In this document: in pieces, positions 45,737 through 56,872 of the stretch
Layout: the number at the start of each line of letters is the position of its first letter
Numbering within the stretch: position 1 is the first letter of the stretch
NCBI RefSeq assembly: GCF_000687475.1
Contig: NC_057317.1
Span: 4,216,501-4,280,500, forward strand
Source of the DNA: Ustilaginoidea virens
Taxonomy: Eukaryota; Ascomycota; Sordariomycetes; Hypocreales; Clavicipitaceae
DNA length: 64,000 nt
Direction: 5' to 3'
Notes under the pieces: generated by a model
What the model was told of the DNA's origin: nothing
What the model saw: the letters and a program-made list of their open reading frames with translations, nothing else
Database searches by the model: none
Position numbers and translations under genes: made by a program

Positions 45737-45845
45737 GGCATTTCCCCCCCTTTTTTTGACCCTTTTCTTTGCCCCTTTTCTTGTCTTTTTTATCTCATCT
45801 TTTGCCCTTTCCTTTCCTTTCCTTTCCTTTCCTTTCCTTTCTGCC
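45540..45845. repeat. T-rich polypyrimidine tract with TTTTCTTGTCC units
   Basis: A 300-bp stretch with very few purines, made of TTTTTATTATCC, TTTTCTTGTCC and TTTCC units. It begins immediately after the flippase stop, so it probably lies in its 3' UTR. It may form triplex or other non-B structure; that is inference. Confidence 0.75.
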
Positions 45846-46744
45846 ACGCAAACGGCCGCCCATCGATACCCAAACCCAAACCTAGACGACGCGACGCGAC
45901 GCGACGCATTCGACGCATTCGACGGCCCACGCCCTACGAAACACAATACACCACGGCATCTCCCAAGACTCTCTGTTCACCGCCCAGGCAACGCGGGCCT
46001 TTACCTGCATCCATCCCCTGAGCGTGCTCTGCACACCTTGCGCCCTCGCGCCCTTGCGCCCGCGGCAGCGGCGGCAGCGGCGGCGGCACGTCTGGAAAGC
46101 ACACGCGCACGCGGGCAGGCGAACCGCCTCGAGCTCGTCAACCACGACATGATGACGGCTGGCATTCGGTGATGGCATTCGTGTGAAGAAGAAGAAAACA
46201 ACACATGCCCGACGGTTGGTCATCTTCCGTTCCGTTCTTCGTCCATTCTTCTGCAAGGTTCCGTGTCCCTCCCTGCCTGGCTCTTTGGCACTGTAGAATA
46301 TCCGTGATAGAAGACAACTAGACAAGACAAAGAGGAGGGCGACGTGAGAGATGAACAGACGAGACAACCAAGAGAAAAAAGACTGGAATAAAATCACCAC
46401 GAACCGTTCCACGGTGTGACATCGTACAAGTTGCGCCATGGGCCTGGGTCTCGAGGACAATCAAGACACACAAACATCCCATCCGGCCGGCCCACTGCTG
46501 TTGTTTCCCTTGCCTCTCATCCGTTCGTCCATTCCCATTTATATAATCCGCTTGGTGCGGCGCGCACGGTGGTCATCACATACTCCCCCCTCCCCTTCAC
46601 CCCTTTTCCCCCCCTTCCAATGCTTCGATATAAAAACATGAGAGGAAAAAGAGAAAAAACGACGAGAAAAAGAGAGAAAAAGAGAGAAAACAGGGAAAAA
46701 AAAAAAAAAAGAAAAGGCAGACAGAAAAAAGGGAAACATAAACC

Positions 46745-46852
46745 CCCCACGGGTTCAAACCTTCTTCCACCGGTTTAAACCTTCCATCGGTTCAGACCCC
46801 CCATGGGTTCATACCTTCTTCTACCGGTTCATACCCCCCCCCATGGTTCGCC
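46745..46852. repeat. Degenerate tandem repeat of GGTTCAAACCTTCTTCCACC-like units
   Basis: About five units, each with GGTTCA/GGTTTA plus AAACC, AGACC or ATACC followed by a C-rich or TTCTTCC spacer. It lies just 3' of the DEF1 stop. The core GGTTCAAACC is itself near-palindromic. The units resemble the tRNA B-box by chance but no tRNA can be drawn. Confidence 0.65.
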
Positions 46853-46980
46853 GGCTCCAGCCCCAGCCCCAGCCCTCGTATGATGCGTTCCTCTTCTTCC
46901 CCAAGTCGCGATGCCACCCCCACCACCACGCGGTCGGGGCGATACTTGCCGCGCCCCCTCCCATCGCGGTTCCTACCCCA

Positions 46981-49900
46981 CTAATGGTAGTTTCCGCCCC
47001 AGCCACCACGCTGCTGCTGGCCGCCTCCGTAGTAGCCGCTGCCGAAGCCTTGGCCGTAGTTGTTGTAGGGGCTGCTGCCGTGCTGGCTGGCTCCCGCACC
47101 GCCCCCTCCCATGCCGTAGCCGCTGCCATGGAGGTTGTGTCCCTGGACATGGCTGGGATAGCCTCCGTACCCTGCTGCCCCCATCTGGGAGTTCTGCGGT
47201 GGCGCGAGTCCGCTCTGTCCGCCCGACGTGTTGTTCGTTGCCGACCCGGGACGAGGCCCGCTCCCCAGAGACGGCGACGGACCCGACGCGTTCGCCTTGG
47301 AGTCGCCAAACGGTTTCAGGTCATCGCTCGAACCAGACGCGGGCGCCTGGCTCTGGTTGTTGAAAGACTGGCCCTGGGTTTGATAGGACGACGAGCTGCC
47401 TCGAGCGAAGCCGTCGTGGGACCCGCCAAAACTGCTCCCTCCCAGACCCGGCTGGCTGCTTGCCGTCTGCCCAGACGCGTTTGCGCGCCCGTAGTCGCCC
47501 AGGCCGGAGCCGAGGCTGCTGTCGCGGTGGACCGACGAGGGTGCGCCAAAGGTGCTGGAGGACGACGCGTGGTCGTAAGGAGCGTTGGGCGACATGCCGT
47601 AGGGCTGGCCGTACACCCCACCCTTGCCCCCGTAGGGGCCAAAGCCGCCTTGTCCGTAGCCGGAATAGTACTGGTGATAGTAAGGGTTGCTGTAGTACGG
47701 GTGGCTGTATCCGGGATACTGTCCGTGGGACTGAGGCTGGGAGCCGGGCGTGCCTTGCTGCTGCTGAGGCGCCTGCTGGCCTTGCTGGCCCCCTTGCTGG
47801 GTTTGCTGGCCGCCCTGCTGCGGCGCCTGGGCCGCAGGGTTCGGGGTTGAGTGACCGCTGTTCTGGCTGTCGCTGGAGCCGCCAAACCGCGGCTGGTTGT
47901 GCAAGGAGCCGTTGTGCGGATATTGACCAAGGCTATCGGCGGCATTGTTGTACCCGGCAAACTGACGCTGCTGCGAGGTGCCGTCGTGCTGGCCGTGAAC
48001 TCCCTGCTGGGCGCCGCCGTACTGCTGGCCGTACGCGTTGTACGGTGTTCGCTCCTGCTGGTTGGTGGTGTAGTAGTTGGAGTAATCGCTGGGTCCCGAG
48101 GAAAAAGCGGTGCCGGGCAGCTGAGCAGCCTGCGGTTGAGTGGCGGCGGGTGTGGCGTAGTTGTCGAACGGAGGTTGAGATGATACTGGGGTCGATTGGG
48201 CGGCATGGAAGGCATCGAGGGGTTTCGTTGCAGGAGCTGCAGCATCCTGAGGGCCAAATCGGCCATATTGCTGCGCGTTTGCGGCAGGGGCATGAGCAGC
48301 GGCAGGGACATGAGCAGCGGCGGGAGCGGTAGGGACTGTTGAAACCCAAAACGTCAGCTTCGCGTTGATCCCAACAAGGACACGGGCCTTTTGCACTTAC
48401 CGACTCCAGTCACACCCGAGGGAGGTGCGCTGGCTTTCTGGGGAAAAGTCTCGGGAACAGCAACAGGCTGCGCCACGGGAGGAAGAGAGGTGCGCGGGTG
48501 GGCGACAGGAGAATCGGCGGGGGGCTGCGCGCGAGTTTCCGGCTCCTCGCGCTCGCCGTCAACGTCTTCGTCGCCTTCGTTGAGGCTGAAGGCGCCAAAC
48601 TTTACGGCTGCTCTGTCAACCTCACGGTTGCCCGGCATGCGAACGGGCTCCTCTTGATCCAGAACTCGTCGTTGGAAGCTGGCGGCCCGGCTCGATCGCT
48701 CGGCCGTCGCCTTCATAGCCGAGGCGGCAAAGCCGCTGGTGGCAGATGATCGCTGGGCCTGATGCTGCTGGTGAACAGCCGAGATGGGCGTGGCGTTGGG
48801 GCTCACCGGGCTCTGCCGTGGATCCCAGGAGTCGGCAGCGGTGCTTCTGGCCGTGTCTGTTGCGGGTGGGTTGGACACGTCAACAACCTGTTCGAGGTTC
48901 GTCTCTGTGAGCTCGTCTTTGGCGGGTGGGAGAAGGAGAAGATCGGATTCAGGGTTGGCTGGAAACGGAGCGGGGACGGCGCGTTGGGCCACGGGCGTGG
49001 TCTCGTCTTGTACGGGCTCAGGGGCTTCGAGTTGGGCGTGGACAGTTTCGTGTTGGGGTTGAGCTTCATATTCAGTAGGCTTGGACGCGGGCGTCTCCTT
49101 GGGCGCGGCGGGCACGGGCTTTGGAGCTGTTGTCTGGCGCAGCATGCTTGCCCAGGTCTTGGTCGCGGGGGTAGCAGGCTGGGAGGCTTCAGCAGGGGTA
49201 GACTTGTCGACGGCGGCAATCTTTGGCTCGGGCTGTTCCATCTTTGGCTTGCTGGCATCCCAAGTAAACGATTCCTCTGTCGGGACAGAGAGTTGCTGGC
49301 TCTCCTTACGAGGGCCGTTGGTGCTGGGCAGGGTCGATCGACCACGGCCAGCGCCGCTCCGAGCACCTCGATCAGAACCTCGTCCTCGACCACGGGCAGC
49401 GTCAGAAGCAGGCCGCCCTCCTCGGGAGGGGCGAGGACCGGACGCGGACGACTCGTTCACGGGCGCAGAGGGGGCGTCCTTGGCCTTGGTGCGTGTGGTT
49501 TTCTTGGTTTTCGACACCTCACCCCACTGAGAGATTGTCCCTGCGAAGAGCAAAACGTTAGCCCAGTCACGACAGGTGTTTTTTTTTTTTTTATAAGTCT
49601 CTCTTTTTCTTTCTCCTTCTCTTCCCCCCCCCCCCCCCCCCCCCTTTTTTTCCGTTTTTTTTTTTTTTCGTTTTTTTTCTCCCCGCGAAGCTCAACGGAA
49701 ACACGAGGGGGGCGAATCATGGAGGAGATGAGGTCCTCGAGTGCTTATGATACGGCTGATCATTTGGATAGTTATGGCCGGAGCTCGCCAAAACGGTCGA
49801 CGAGGCAAACTTGGGGGGGGAAAGGGTTTCACCCACCTTCAGCGATGCGTGCGACAGCTTCATTTTCGTCACCATTTGTCTCCTGCAGAGCAAAGAGAAC

Positions 49901-50137
49901 ATCGGCCTCGGACCAATCGGGAAACATCTCGCGAATGACAGATGTTTTGTCTCCATACTGCTTGCGAAGCTCGGCGAATTCGCCCTCGTCCTCGAACGCA
50001 CCGAGGTTTTCGTCCTTGTGGTCCGACTTGTCACCGTTGGTTCTGGAGCGGCCGCCTCGGCCAGCATATCCTCCTCTGCCACCGCGGCCAGAGCCTCTGC
50101 CGCGTGAGGCGGACGACCTTGATGCGACTTCGGACAT
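46981..50137 (-). CDS. DEF1: RNA polymerase II degradation factor Def1 (CUE domain)
   Basis: Recruits ubiquitin ligase to stalled RNA polymerase II; the yeast protein is processed by the proteasome. Model: complement(join(46981..48335,48401..49540,49837..50137)), 931 aa. Exon 1 has an RGG-rich start (RGRGSGRGGRGGYAGRGGRSR) and the CUE domain (about residues 64-101: VIREMFPDWSEADVLFALQETNGDENEAVARIAEG). Exon 2 is Pro/Ala/Glu-rich and disordered with AxTWASMLRQ-type short motifs. Exon 3 is Gln/Gly/Tyr-rich and prion-like, as in Def1. Intron 1 is 296 bp and carries long purine tracts on the sense strand (about 21 G). Intron 2 is 65 bp. All joins hold frame. Family match rests on the architecture. 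Confidence 0.87.
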
Positions 50138-50665
50138 GGAAGACGATGTGTGGTTTTGGAGATGGAGTAGCAGTCTGGGCGGAGGACTTTTGGGGGGGGG
50201 AGGGCAGAAAGCAGTGGCCTGATCAAGTTGGCCGTCTGCGAAAGAAGCAAGGGCAAATCAATTGGAAGGAGGGCTGGAAGAGTTGGACCAGGAGCCAGAT
50301 GGGCGGTAAAGAGATGAGGACCCGGTAGATTGAGGACAAGCCAACGTGTCGGGGATGCGATGGAGCGTTGTGGGAAGAAGGAGGGTTTTTGGAGATGGTG
50401 AAGACCAGACGACGGACGGTTAAGGGAGACGACGCTAGGTTTTGCACCAGAGCAGAGCAGAGCAGAGCAGAGCAGAGCAGAGCAGTTTGGTTGGCTGGCT
50501 GTGCTGGTACTGGTATGTAGCTCTCAGGCATCTGTGTATGGAGTCAGTACCTACATGTACGTAGCAGGATTTTGACTTTGGCCAGCAAGAAGCGAGCAGC
50601 AGCAGCGAGCAGCAGTGAGCAATCAGGAAGGAGCGCGAGGTGGATCGTGGATCCGGGTGGGGCTG

Positions 50666-50711
<46 letters not shown>

Positions 50712-52087
50712 TTCTTTTTTTTTTTTTTTTTCCCTTTCTTTCTTTCTTTTTTTTTTCCCCTTTTGGCTTTCTTTCTTTGTTCACGACTCACGAGTACACG
50801 AGTACGGGGTACGGGGGGGGACGGGGAAGGGGGGAGTGGCCCTCTAGCGCAGTGGCTGCAGCGCCTGACAGCACAGCACGTCCAACGTTGTCTAGCATTG
50901 AGCACGTCAATCTGGTTGACCTGCTTGCTGGCAGCACGCACGTTCACCCAAGGTTCCAGGGCAGGGTCCCGGGGCTCTATCCAGTGGCTGCTGGCTGGCT
51001 GGCGCTGTATTATTTGATACAGTCAAGTCAGTACTGGTCTGGGCTGGTCTGGTCTGGGCGGAGAGGCCCGGGGCAGCTGCAGGCCCTGGCTGGCTCCGAG
51101 GCAGACTGGATCCATCTTGATCCAACGTGTTTCCACCGGGCGCTTCAAAGTTCAACCCCTTCCCGAATTCGAATTCGAGTTCGAATTGCACGTCAACCAA
51201 CCAGACAGAAATGACATGACGTCTGCAAAATATCCAGTCTCGTGCGTGTCGTGTGACATTCCAGACTTCAGAGGGCAAGCCAAGGCAGCACAGGAAGCAA
51301 CAGGGCTGGCTGGCCAAAGTCGCCAAAGTCTCCCCAGCTCCCTTCTTCGGCCCGGGATTGTCACCAACACGTGATCACGACTTTCAGACTTTGCACGCCT
51401 GGCAGGATGTCCCCTCCAGACTTCAAGTTGACACCAGTGACGGACGGCTTGCAGCTGCAGCTCCCAAGGTCTCTTTGGAACCCAAGATCCGACCGAATCC
51501 AAGGCGGCATGCAGCATGCGACATGCGACTTGGAGCCTCAGGCGAACATGACGCTCGCAAGGCATTGAAGCGTTGCTCGTTGCCCCACAGCGCTGCCCCA
51601 CTTCCTGTCCCACAGTGGCAGGAAGCACCAGACCCACGTGACGAGGCGGTCCAGACTCCACAACTCCCAGCTCGCGCCCTCACTTGTCGTCACGATTCGA
51701 GCCAAGACTTGATCAAACTTCAACGGCAGTGCACGACAGACTAACCCCCCGATACTTTGAGTTGTGTCAAGATGCCTCGTCTCCTGTCCAATCTTATCGA
51801 TGACATAAGCGCCTAGACATAAAGTCCTCAACCCCAACGGAGCCCAAAGGACCCCTCCCGGCTGCCAAAGAGCGCAGGCAGGGGCCGACGACACAACACC
51901 GCCAGAACCAAGCAGCAACTACACCTCGACCAAACCGAGCTGGAAAGGAATTCCTGGAGCCCATCACTGAATCACTGTATCGCCCCGCGGGAGGGCGACC
52001 ATGAGCCTGCCCTGCCCTGCCCTGCCCTGCCATAGGCCAAGACCGGCTCTCTGATTTCCCGCCCTTTTGCTCGGTACAGACCCAGCA
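50138..52087. other. Repeat-rich DEF1 upstream region
   Basis: About 1.95 kb. It contains AGAGC units (about 50450-50485), a (TC)21 tract (50668-50709), T/C runs to 50760, a G-run near 50813-50820 and short GAATTCGAATTCGAG palindromic units (51165-51187). Five CCTGC units lie just before the next gene (about 52007-52031). Short frames are not gene-like. Confidence 0.55.
50668..50709. repeat. (TC)21 microsatellite
   Basis: 42 bp of pure TC dinucleotide followed by T/C-rich sequence, between DEF1 and the 52088 gene. Confidence 0.8.
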
Positions 52088-53284
52088 ATGCTGTCGACAA
52101 AATCGGCGCAGTCGCTGCGGAACCTGTTCGCTGGCTACCACGAGCCGGCGGGGCTGTCGAAGCAGCAATCCCGGAAGCTGCTCGACGGCCTAAAGTCGTC
52201 CTTCCGACACCAGCTGGACCGTGAATATGGCCGTGCCCCGGACCGCGCCGCTTCCCCGGCCGCCGTTTCCGAGGCCCACCACCAGATCCGGCATTCCGCC
52301 GCGACTCGGCACCTGAGATCCATCCTCTCCAACCCGCTGTTCAGCTACGACCGACAGGCCAAGTCCGCCTCGTCCTCCGTCCTGCCAGCCACCAAACGAG
52401 ACCCCATGGACGTGTTCGACCACGCGGTTGCAAAGGGCATGATGACGCTGAAAGCCGCGACGGGCTGCATCCTTGCCAAGCGGCAGGTGCTCTCGAGGTC
52501 CTCCAACCCTCCCGCCATTCCCGCCTCCGCCTCCGCTTCCTCGGACACGGCCCTGCGCGTCGTGCGGTGGCTCAAGTTCTCCGGCAGCGAGGCCAGCCTG
52601 CGGTTTCTCGAGGATCGGGCCTTTGTCCGTGCGCTCACGCCTCTCATCGTTGCAGAAGGCCTGGACGACACCGCGTGGGAGTGGCTCTCCCGGACCGTGT
52701 CGGAACCCAACGCCTCGTGGGGAGACGACCTGCGCGTCCGACGCGCAGCCTTCCTTCTCGCGCAGCTGGTCCACGCCAAAGGCCAGCCGCAGCACGGCAA
52801 CCTCGACGCCGCAATCACCACCATCCTCGACGCCGAGCAGCTCTACCGCAGCAACCCCCTCCTGCCGCAGCTGCTCCTCCTGCCCTGGCGGTCGGTGTCG
52901 TGGCTGTCCACCGTCGAGTCGTACAGCCGAGCCGCCCCCTCGGAGAGGCTCTTCGACGCCCACGTCGCCACCGCGCACCTCCTCCCGCGCGCGCTCGACG
53001 TCGAAACGGCGCACCTGCATCTCCACCATCCCACCTGCCCGGACCACGGGCCCGCACTGCGCTTCTTCAGCGACAAGGAGAAGCTGCACAGATTGGTGGC
53101 GCGCGGCGGCCCCCGCGACGCAAAGCGAAAGGGGATGAGCGTGCTCCCGTGGATAGAGTTTCTCGCCCGCGACACGGTCAATCACCTGGCGCAGTTGGGC
53201 AAAACGCGCGAGGCCGACCACGTCACCGCCCTGCTGCGGTCCGAGCTGGCCAGCTGTGCCGTCGATTCCCTGAGTCCCACTTGA
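52088..53284 (+). CDS. Unidentified 398-aa protein, possibly mitochondrial
   Basis: I do not recognise the family. The frame is uninterrupted from the ATG at 52088, the first after an in-frame TTG. The N-terminus (MLSTKSAQSLRNLFAGYHEP then KQQSRKLLDGLKSSFRHQLDREYG) is basic and amphipathic, compatible with mitochondrial targeting. The body is helical with WLKFSGSEASLRFLEDRAF, AWEWLSRTVSEPNASW and RRAAFLLAQLVHAKG, reminiscent of alpha-solenoid RNA-binding proteins of mitochondria, but no pentatricopeptide motif is clear. The C-terminus has KGMSVLPWIEFLARDTVNHLAQLGKTREAD. GC-rich third positions make the opposite strand open too; the + frame was preferred for its regular hydrophobic pattern. 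Confidence 0.62.
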   Translation: MLSTKSAQSLRNLFAGYHEPAGLSKQQSRKLLDGLKSSFRHQLDREYGRAPDRAASPAAVSEAHHQIRHSAATRHLRSILSNPLFSYDRQAKSASSSVLPATKRDPMDVFDHAVAKGMMTLKAATGCILAKRQVLSRSSNPPAIPASASASSDTALRVVRWLKFSGSEASLRFLEDRAFVRALTPLIVAEGLDDTAWEWLSRTVSEPNASWGDDLRVRRAAFLLAQLVHAKGQPQHGNLDAAITTILDAEQLYRSNPLLPQLLLLPWRSVSWLSTVESYSRAAPSERLFDAHVATAHLLPRALDVETAHLHLHHPTCPDHGPALRFFSDKEKLHRLVARGGPRDAKRKGMSVLPWIEFLARDTVNHLAQLGKTREADHVTALLRSELASCAVDSLSPT

Positions 53285-53931
53285 CAAGCTGGCGGACGGC
53301 GTATCGACAACCCGAGACTTTTTATGTGCTTTTCCACCAACACGCGGAGGCAGACAGCTGCAACACGGCCAGCTCACGGGGGCAAGAAAAAAAGAAGAAG
53401 AAGAAGAAGAAGAAGAAGAAGAAGGAGAAAAAAAAAGTTGCCACCAAAAACCGCTGCTCTCTATGCGGCGCGGCACGGCACGGGTATGCACAGCATGCCT
53501 GCCGATGCAAGCCAAGTATTGGGTGAAGCCGAGCCCGTACACTGCCACGCGCTTCAAATGGATACATCCACACGGCCGGCCCTCGGGTGACGAACCTGGG
53601 GAAATAACGTTGGACAGGTTTGCGGGCGGATCGAGAGACTTGTCGCCGGGTTGGACTATGCACATGTAGCCTGTCTGGTGGGCGAATAGGCTCTTCAGTC
53701 ACACTCTACAACAGCAACACACGAGTCACCCTCTGCGATTGGCTAGTTTTGTGTCTTTCAAAAGATTGGGGGCGAGGAATAAATGTTCTGCTTCCAGTTA
53801 TGAAACTCCCATCTCCATTCCGCTCCATCCACTTGACGGGTTTTAATCTCGTCGTCGTTGTCGTAGTTGTTCTCCAATTAGGTATTTGCTTTGGATTCGC
53901 TCTCGTCAGAGTCTCTCTCCGATTTCGAATC
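53285..53931. other. Convergent 3' region before TPA1
   Basis: A 647-bp gap with GAAGAA units (about 53393-53424) and GTCGTCGTTGTCG-like units near 53851-53868. It presumably holds both 3' UTRs. Confidence 0.5.
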
Positions 53932-56013
53932 TCAATCGGATTCGCTCTCATCCGAGTCCGGGAAGCCGTTGTACTCTTCCCCGTCGGATTCTAGAGCCGG
54001 CCCGGCAGCGCCTTCACCGTTGTCACGGCCATCCTCCTGCTCATCCTCATCGCCTTCCAGCTCCTCAATCTCGTAGACGCCGGAAACGTCCCATCTGTCG
54101 CCCTGCGCCCTCCTGCTCACGTACTTGACAAACTTGAGGGCGCCGCTGTCTCTCAGCACAATGGTCAGCTTGTTCCAAGACGCGGCCTGGAAGAAGAGAA
54201 TGTTGTCATCGTCACCGCTGGACTTGTAAACAGCCGCGTCTTCGTCGGCGTCGGCGTCGTCGTCGTCACCAGCCATGTACACCTCCATGCCGCCAACCTC
54301 CTCCTGGTCGTCTTCGTCTTCCTTGTTGGGTTCCGGCTTCCCGACAGCTGCGGCCTTGCCCTTGCCCTTGCCCTTGCCCTTGTCCTGGGAACCCTCCTGC
54401 TCTGGGCGGTCCGTCGTCTTTCGTCCCCTGGCGTCATCACCCCAGCCGGGGGTTGGCGTCATGCCCAGGCAGAGCTCGAGACGGGCTTTGCCGTCGTGAC
54501 CTGTCGCTAGGGTGTAGTCGCTTCCGCGGCGGAAACGGCGAGCCATGACGTCGTGACTCTCTACGGTGCACCCAGTGGCGATCTGGAGCCATTGGCGGAA
54601 TTGGCGACTGGGCATCACAATGTCCAGGAGCTCGGTGATGGGCGATTCTTCCTGCGAGGTCCGCAGTTGGTCCGGCTCGCTGGGTTGCTGGTACAGATAT
54701 CGGTGCTTGTGGGGAGGCTTGGCCACCTTCCAGGCTGACGACTTCTCAATGGCCGCGCTTCCCCGAGGCAGCGGCTGCTTCTCCTGGTCCTCAAGGTAGC
54801 GCTTTAGCCGCTGGGCAAACTTCTCGGACAGTATGTTTTCCAGCGTTATGCTGGAGTTTTCGCCAAAGTGGGCAGAGACTTGGTCCAGCGTGTCGGGGGT
54901 CAGGTACGTGGGCGCAATGTACTTGAGCAGAAACTCGAGATCCGCCTCCTCAAACGCGTCCTCGGTCGCCTTTGGGTTTGCTACCCTGACGGGCTTGGCT
55001 CGGGGGGCATCGTACTGGGCCGGGTCCCCCTGAAGCTGCATCAAGCTGCTGTTCTTGGCCAGGTCCTCTTCTTCGCCCTCAACGTAGCCGTCCTCGCCCA
55101 TCTGGGGTATGTGGAACCAGCCGCTGATGGCCATTCGGACGCGACCTCCATCTATGTCGAGCTGCTCCTCGGTTTCCGCGTGGTAGACTTCCTCAACGTC
55201 GTGGAAGCTTTCGCCGGGCTGCACCGCGAAGAAGCTGAGCTGGTTCCACGCCGGGGGGATGACTTTGGCAAAGTCGGGCAACGGCGTTTTGGCCACTTGA
55301 CCGTCGTCGTTTTTCTTGTCCTGCACGGGAAACAAGCGCAGCGCGCCGCCCCACTCTGGTTGCCAGGGCGTTTCGGGATCGGTCAGGTATAGAATATAGC
55401 TGACTCGGCGACTGCCAATGACATCGTCGTGGCACAGGAGAAAGCATCCCGGGGTGTAGACGTTGACGGCCATGTCCGTCTTTCGACCACTGAGCGGACC
55501 GCAGCCGGTAATGGTGGAGACGTATTTTCGGAAGGTTTCCGAGTAGATGGCGTCTCGGAGAGCAAGAAGGGACGGGAGCTTGGACAGGGACTCGTCATCG
55601 AGCCCATCCAGGTTGGCCAAGTCGCCCGACTGATGGATCTTGTATATGTCTGTTTCCTTTGGCGCGAACTGAACATTGTTGCGCACCTCGTCTCGGACAG
55701 ACCGCAGGAGCTCGTCGTCGATCAACCGGTGGATCACGGCATGTTTATAAGGGGATGAAGCAGCGTATTCTTTGGTATAGGAGTCTAGGACAGCTTGATC
55801 GAATAGACCTTTGCGAAAGCGCATTTGCGTTTCATCCGCCGACAGAGCTGCGAATCATGACGGTCAGCATTCGACGTCTCACACAAGGGGCTGGACGTAG
55901 GACGTGTCTTTGGGGGCGGGGGGAGGGTCCCTGGGCGTACACATACATGGCTTATGCTTTTTGTTGGAGCTGGAGTCAGAGGCGAGGCCTTCTTCTGCTG
56001 CTTTTCGCTTCAT
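53932..56013 (-). CDS. TPA1: Prolyl 3,4-dihydroxylase Tpa1/Ofd1 (2-oxoglutarate, Fe(II)-dependent)
   Basis: Hydroxylates a prolyl residue of ribosomal protein Rps23 and affects translation termination; the fission yeast homologue Ofd1 also controls SREBP turnover. Model: complement(join(53932..55847,55947..56013)), 660 aa, close to yeast Tpa1. Exon 1 encodes a Lys-rich start (MKRKAAEEG..NKKHKP); the 99-bp intron (GTATGT..CAG) gives KHKPSLSADETQMRFRKGLF in frame. The N-terminal catalytic domain shows the iron ligands in LLCHDDVIGSRR (H-x-D) and ESFHDVEEVYHAE, and the 2-oxoglutarate-binding Arg in GRVRMAISGWFHIP. The C-terminal half is the second, inactive double-stranded helix. A KGKGKGKGK stretch and acidic tail are low complexity. 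Confidence 0.9.
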
Positions 56014-56872
56014 GACGAAGAACTACGAGGCAAGATGATGGCGGATGCCAAGAAGAAGAAGAAGAAGAAGAAGACGAAATGAATTGATGCGCTGCAGCAG
56101 GTGTCGTTCGAAAAGAACGCTGCGAAAGCGCGACCGCAGGATGGAAAACGGCCAAGAGGAAAGGGGGGGGTGGAGGGGGGGGGGGAGCCCGAGTCGAGCA
56201 AAAGTTCCAAGATTTTTGCGCGCGCGAAAAGAAACGACGTTGAAAGGTGAAGAAAGGTGGGTGGGGTTGATCTTGGATCTTGGGAAGGGGGGGGGGGGGG
56301 GGGCCAAGCGCCAGCCACACCAACCAATGAGCTCCACGATAAGTTTAACCTGGCAGACGTGTATTCAGGGGCGCCTTTTCGTCATCTGGCTGCCAGTCCA
56401 CTCACTGTCCAGTCCATATGGCATTCTCTCGAACGGACGCAAAGGAACAAAAAAAGATCAACACCATGGAAGAATGAATGCCTGTACAGATCCCAGGTCT
56501 CGACGGCGCGTCATGCCCCGTGTCCGTCACCGTACGTGTTTATCCGAGATGCCATACATCACCATAGCGCTCTCGCAGAGCCAGCGCGTCCCGGGACGCT
56601 TCCTGAAGCCAAACGCGGTTCCAAGGCATGGGCGAGAGCAAAGTGCAACGGCAGGTGAGGCGTTCATGTAAATTATAAAAGGTAGGTAGGTAGTCAGTGA
56701 TACTACTATTGATGCTGGTACAGAGCAGGCAGGGCATAAGTTCAAACGACCACGCAATACACACTCCCCCAAGTATCCCCCGCAACAAGTCCAACAAGAC
56801 CAGCCACAGCCTCGTAGATGCTTCCTTTTGCTCAACCCCTTTTTATACCCTGGATCCTGGCCAAAACGATAT
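56014..56872. other. TPA1 upstream / CFEM gene downstream region
   Basis: About 860 bp. G-runs occur at 56164-56171, 56178-56189 and about 56287-56301, and GAA/AAG units at about 56051-56079, all just upstream of the TPA1 start. No gene is supported. Confidence 0.5.

Larger units (their letters stand above)
45536..46980. other. Convergent region with long T/C-rich tract
   Basis: About 1.4 kb between the flippase and DEF1 genes. Bases 45540-45845 are almost pure T with CTTGTCC/TTTCC interruptions, including CTTTC pentamers at 45807-45841. Then come GACGC units (about 45887-45912), GGCAGC units (about 46063-46085), an A-rich AAAAAGAG stretch (46640-46720) and degenerate GGTTCAAACC repeats (46745-46852). 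Confidence 0.6.

Noticed and set aside
46745..46852. tRNA B-box-like GGTTCAAACC units
   Set aside because: No A-box or cloverleaf is associated, and they form a tandem repeat.
48762..50222. 486-codon open frame on the + strand
   Set aside because: Antisense to DEF1, crosses its introns, and translates homopolymers as Phe and Pro runs. DEF1 on the minus strand has a CUE domain and phase-matched introns.
50844..50870. tRNA A-box-like sequence TAGCGCAGTGG
   Set aside because: No matching B-box or acceptor stem could be drawn in the following 100 bases.
52190..53665. 491-codon open frame on the minus strand
   Set aside because: Gly/Arg-rich antisense of a GC-rich coding region, and it runs on through a GAA repeat as poly-Ser. 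The + frame has a regular helical pattern.
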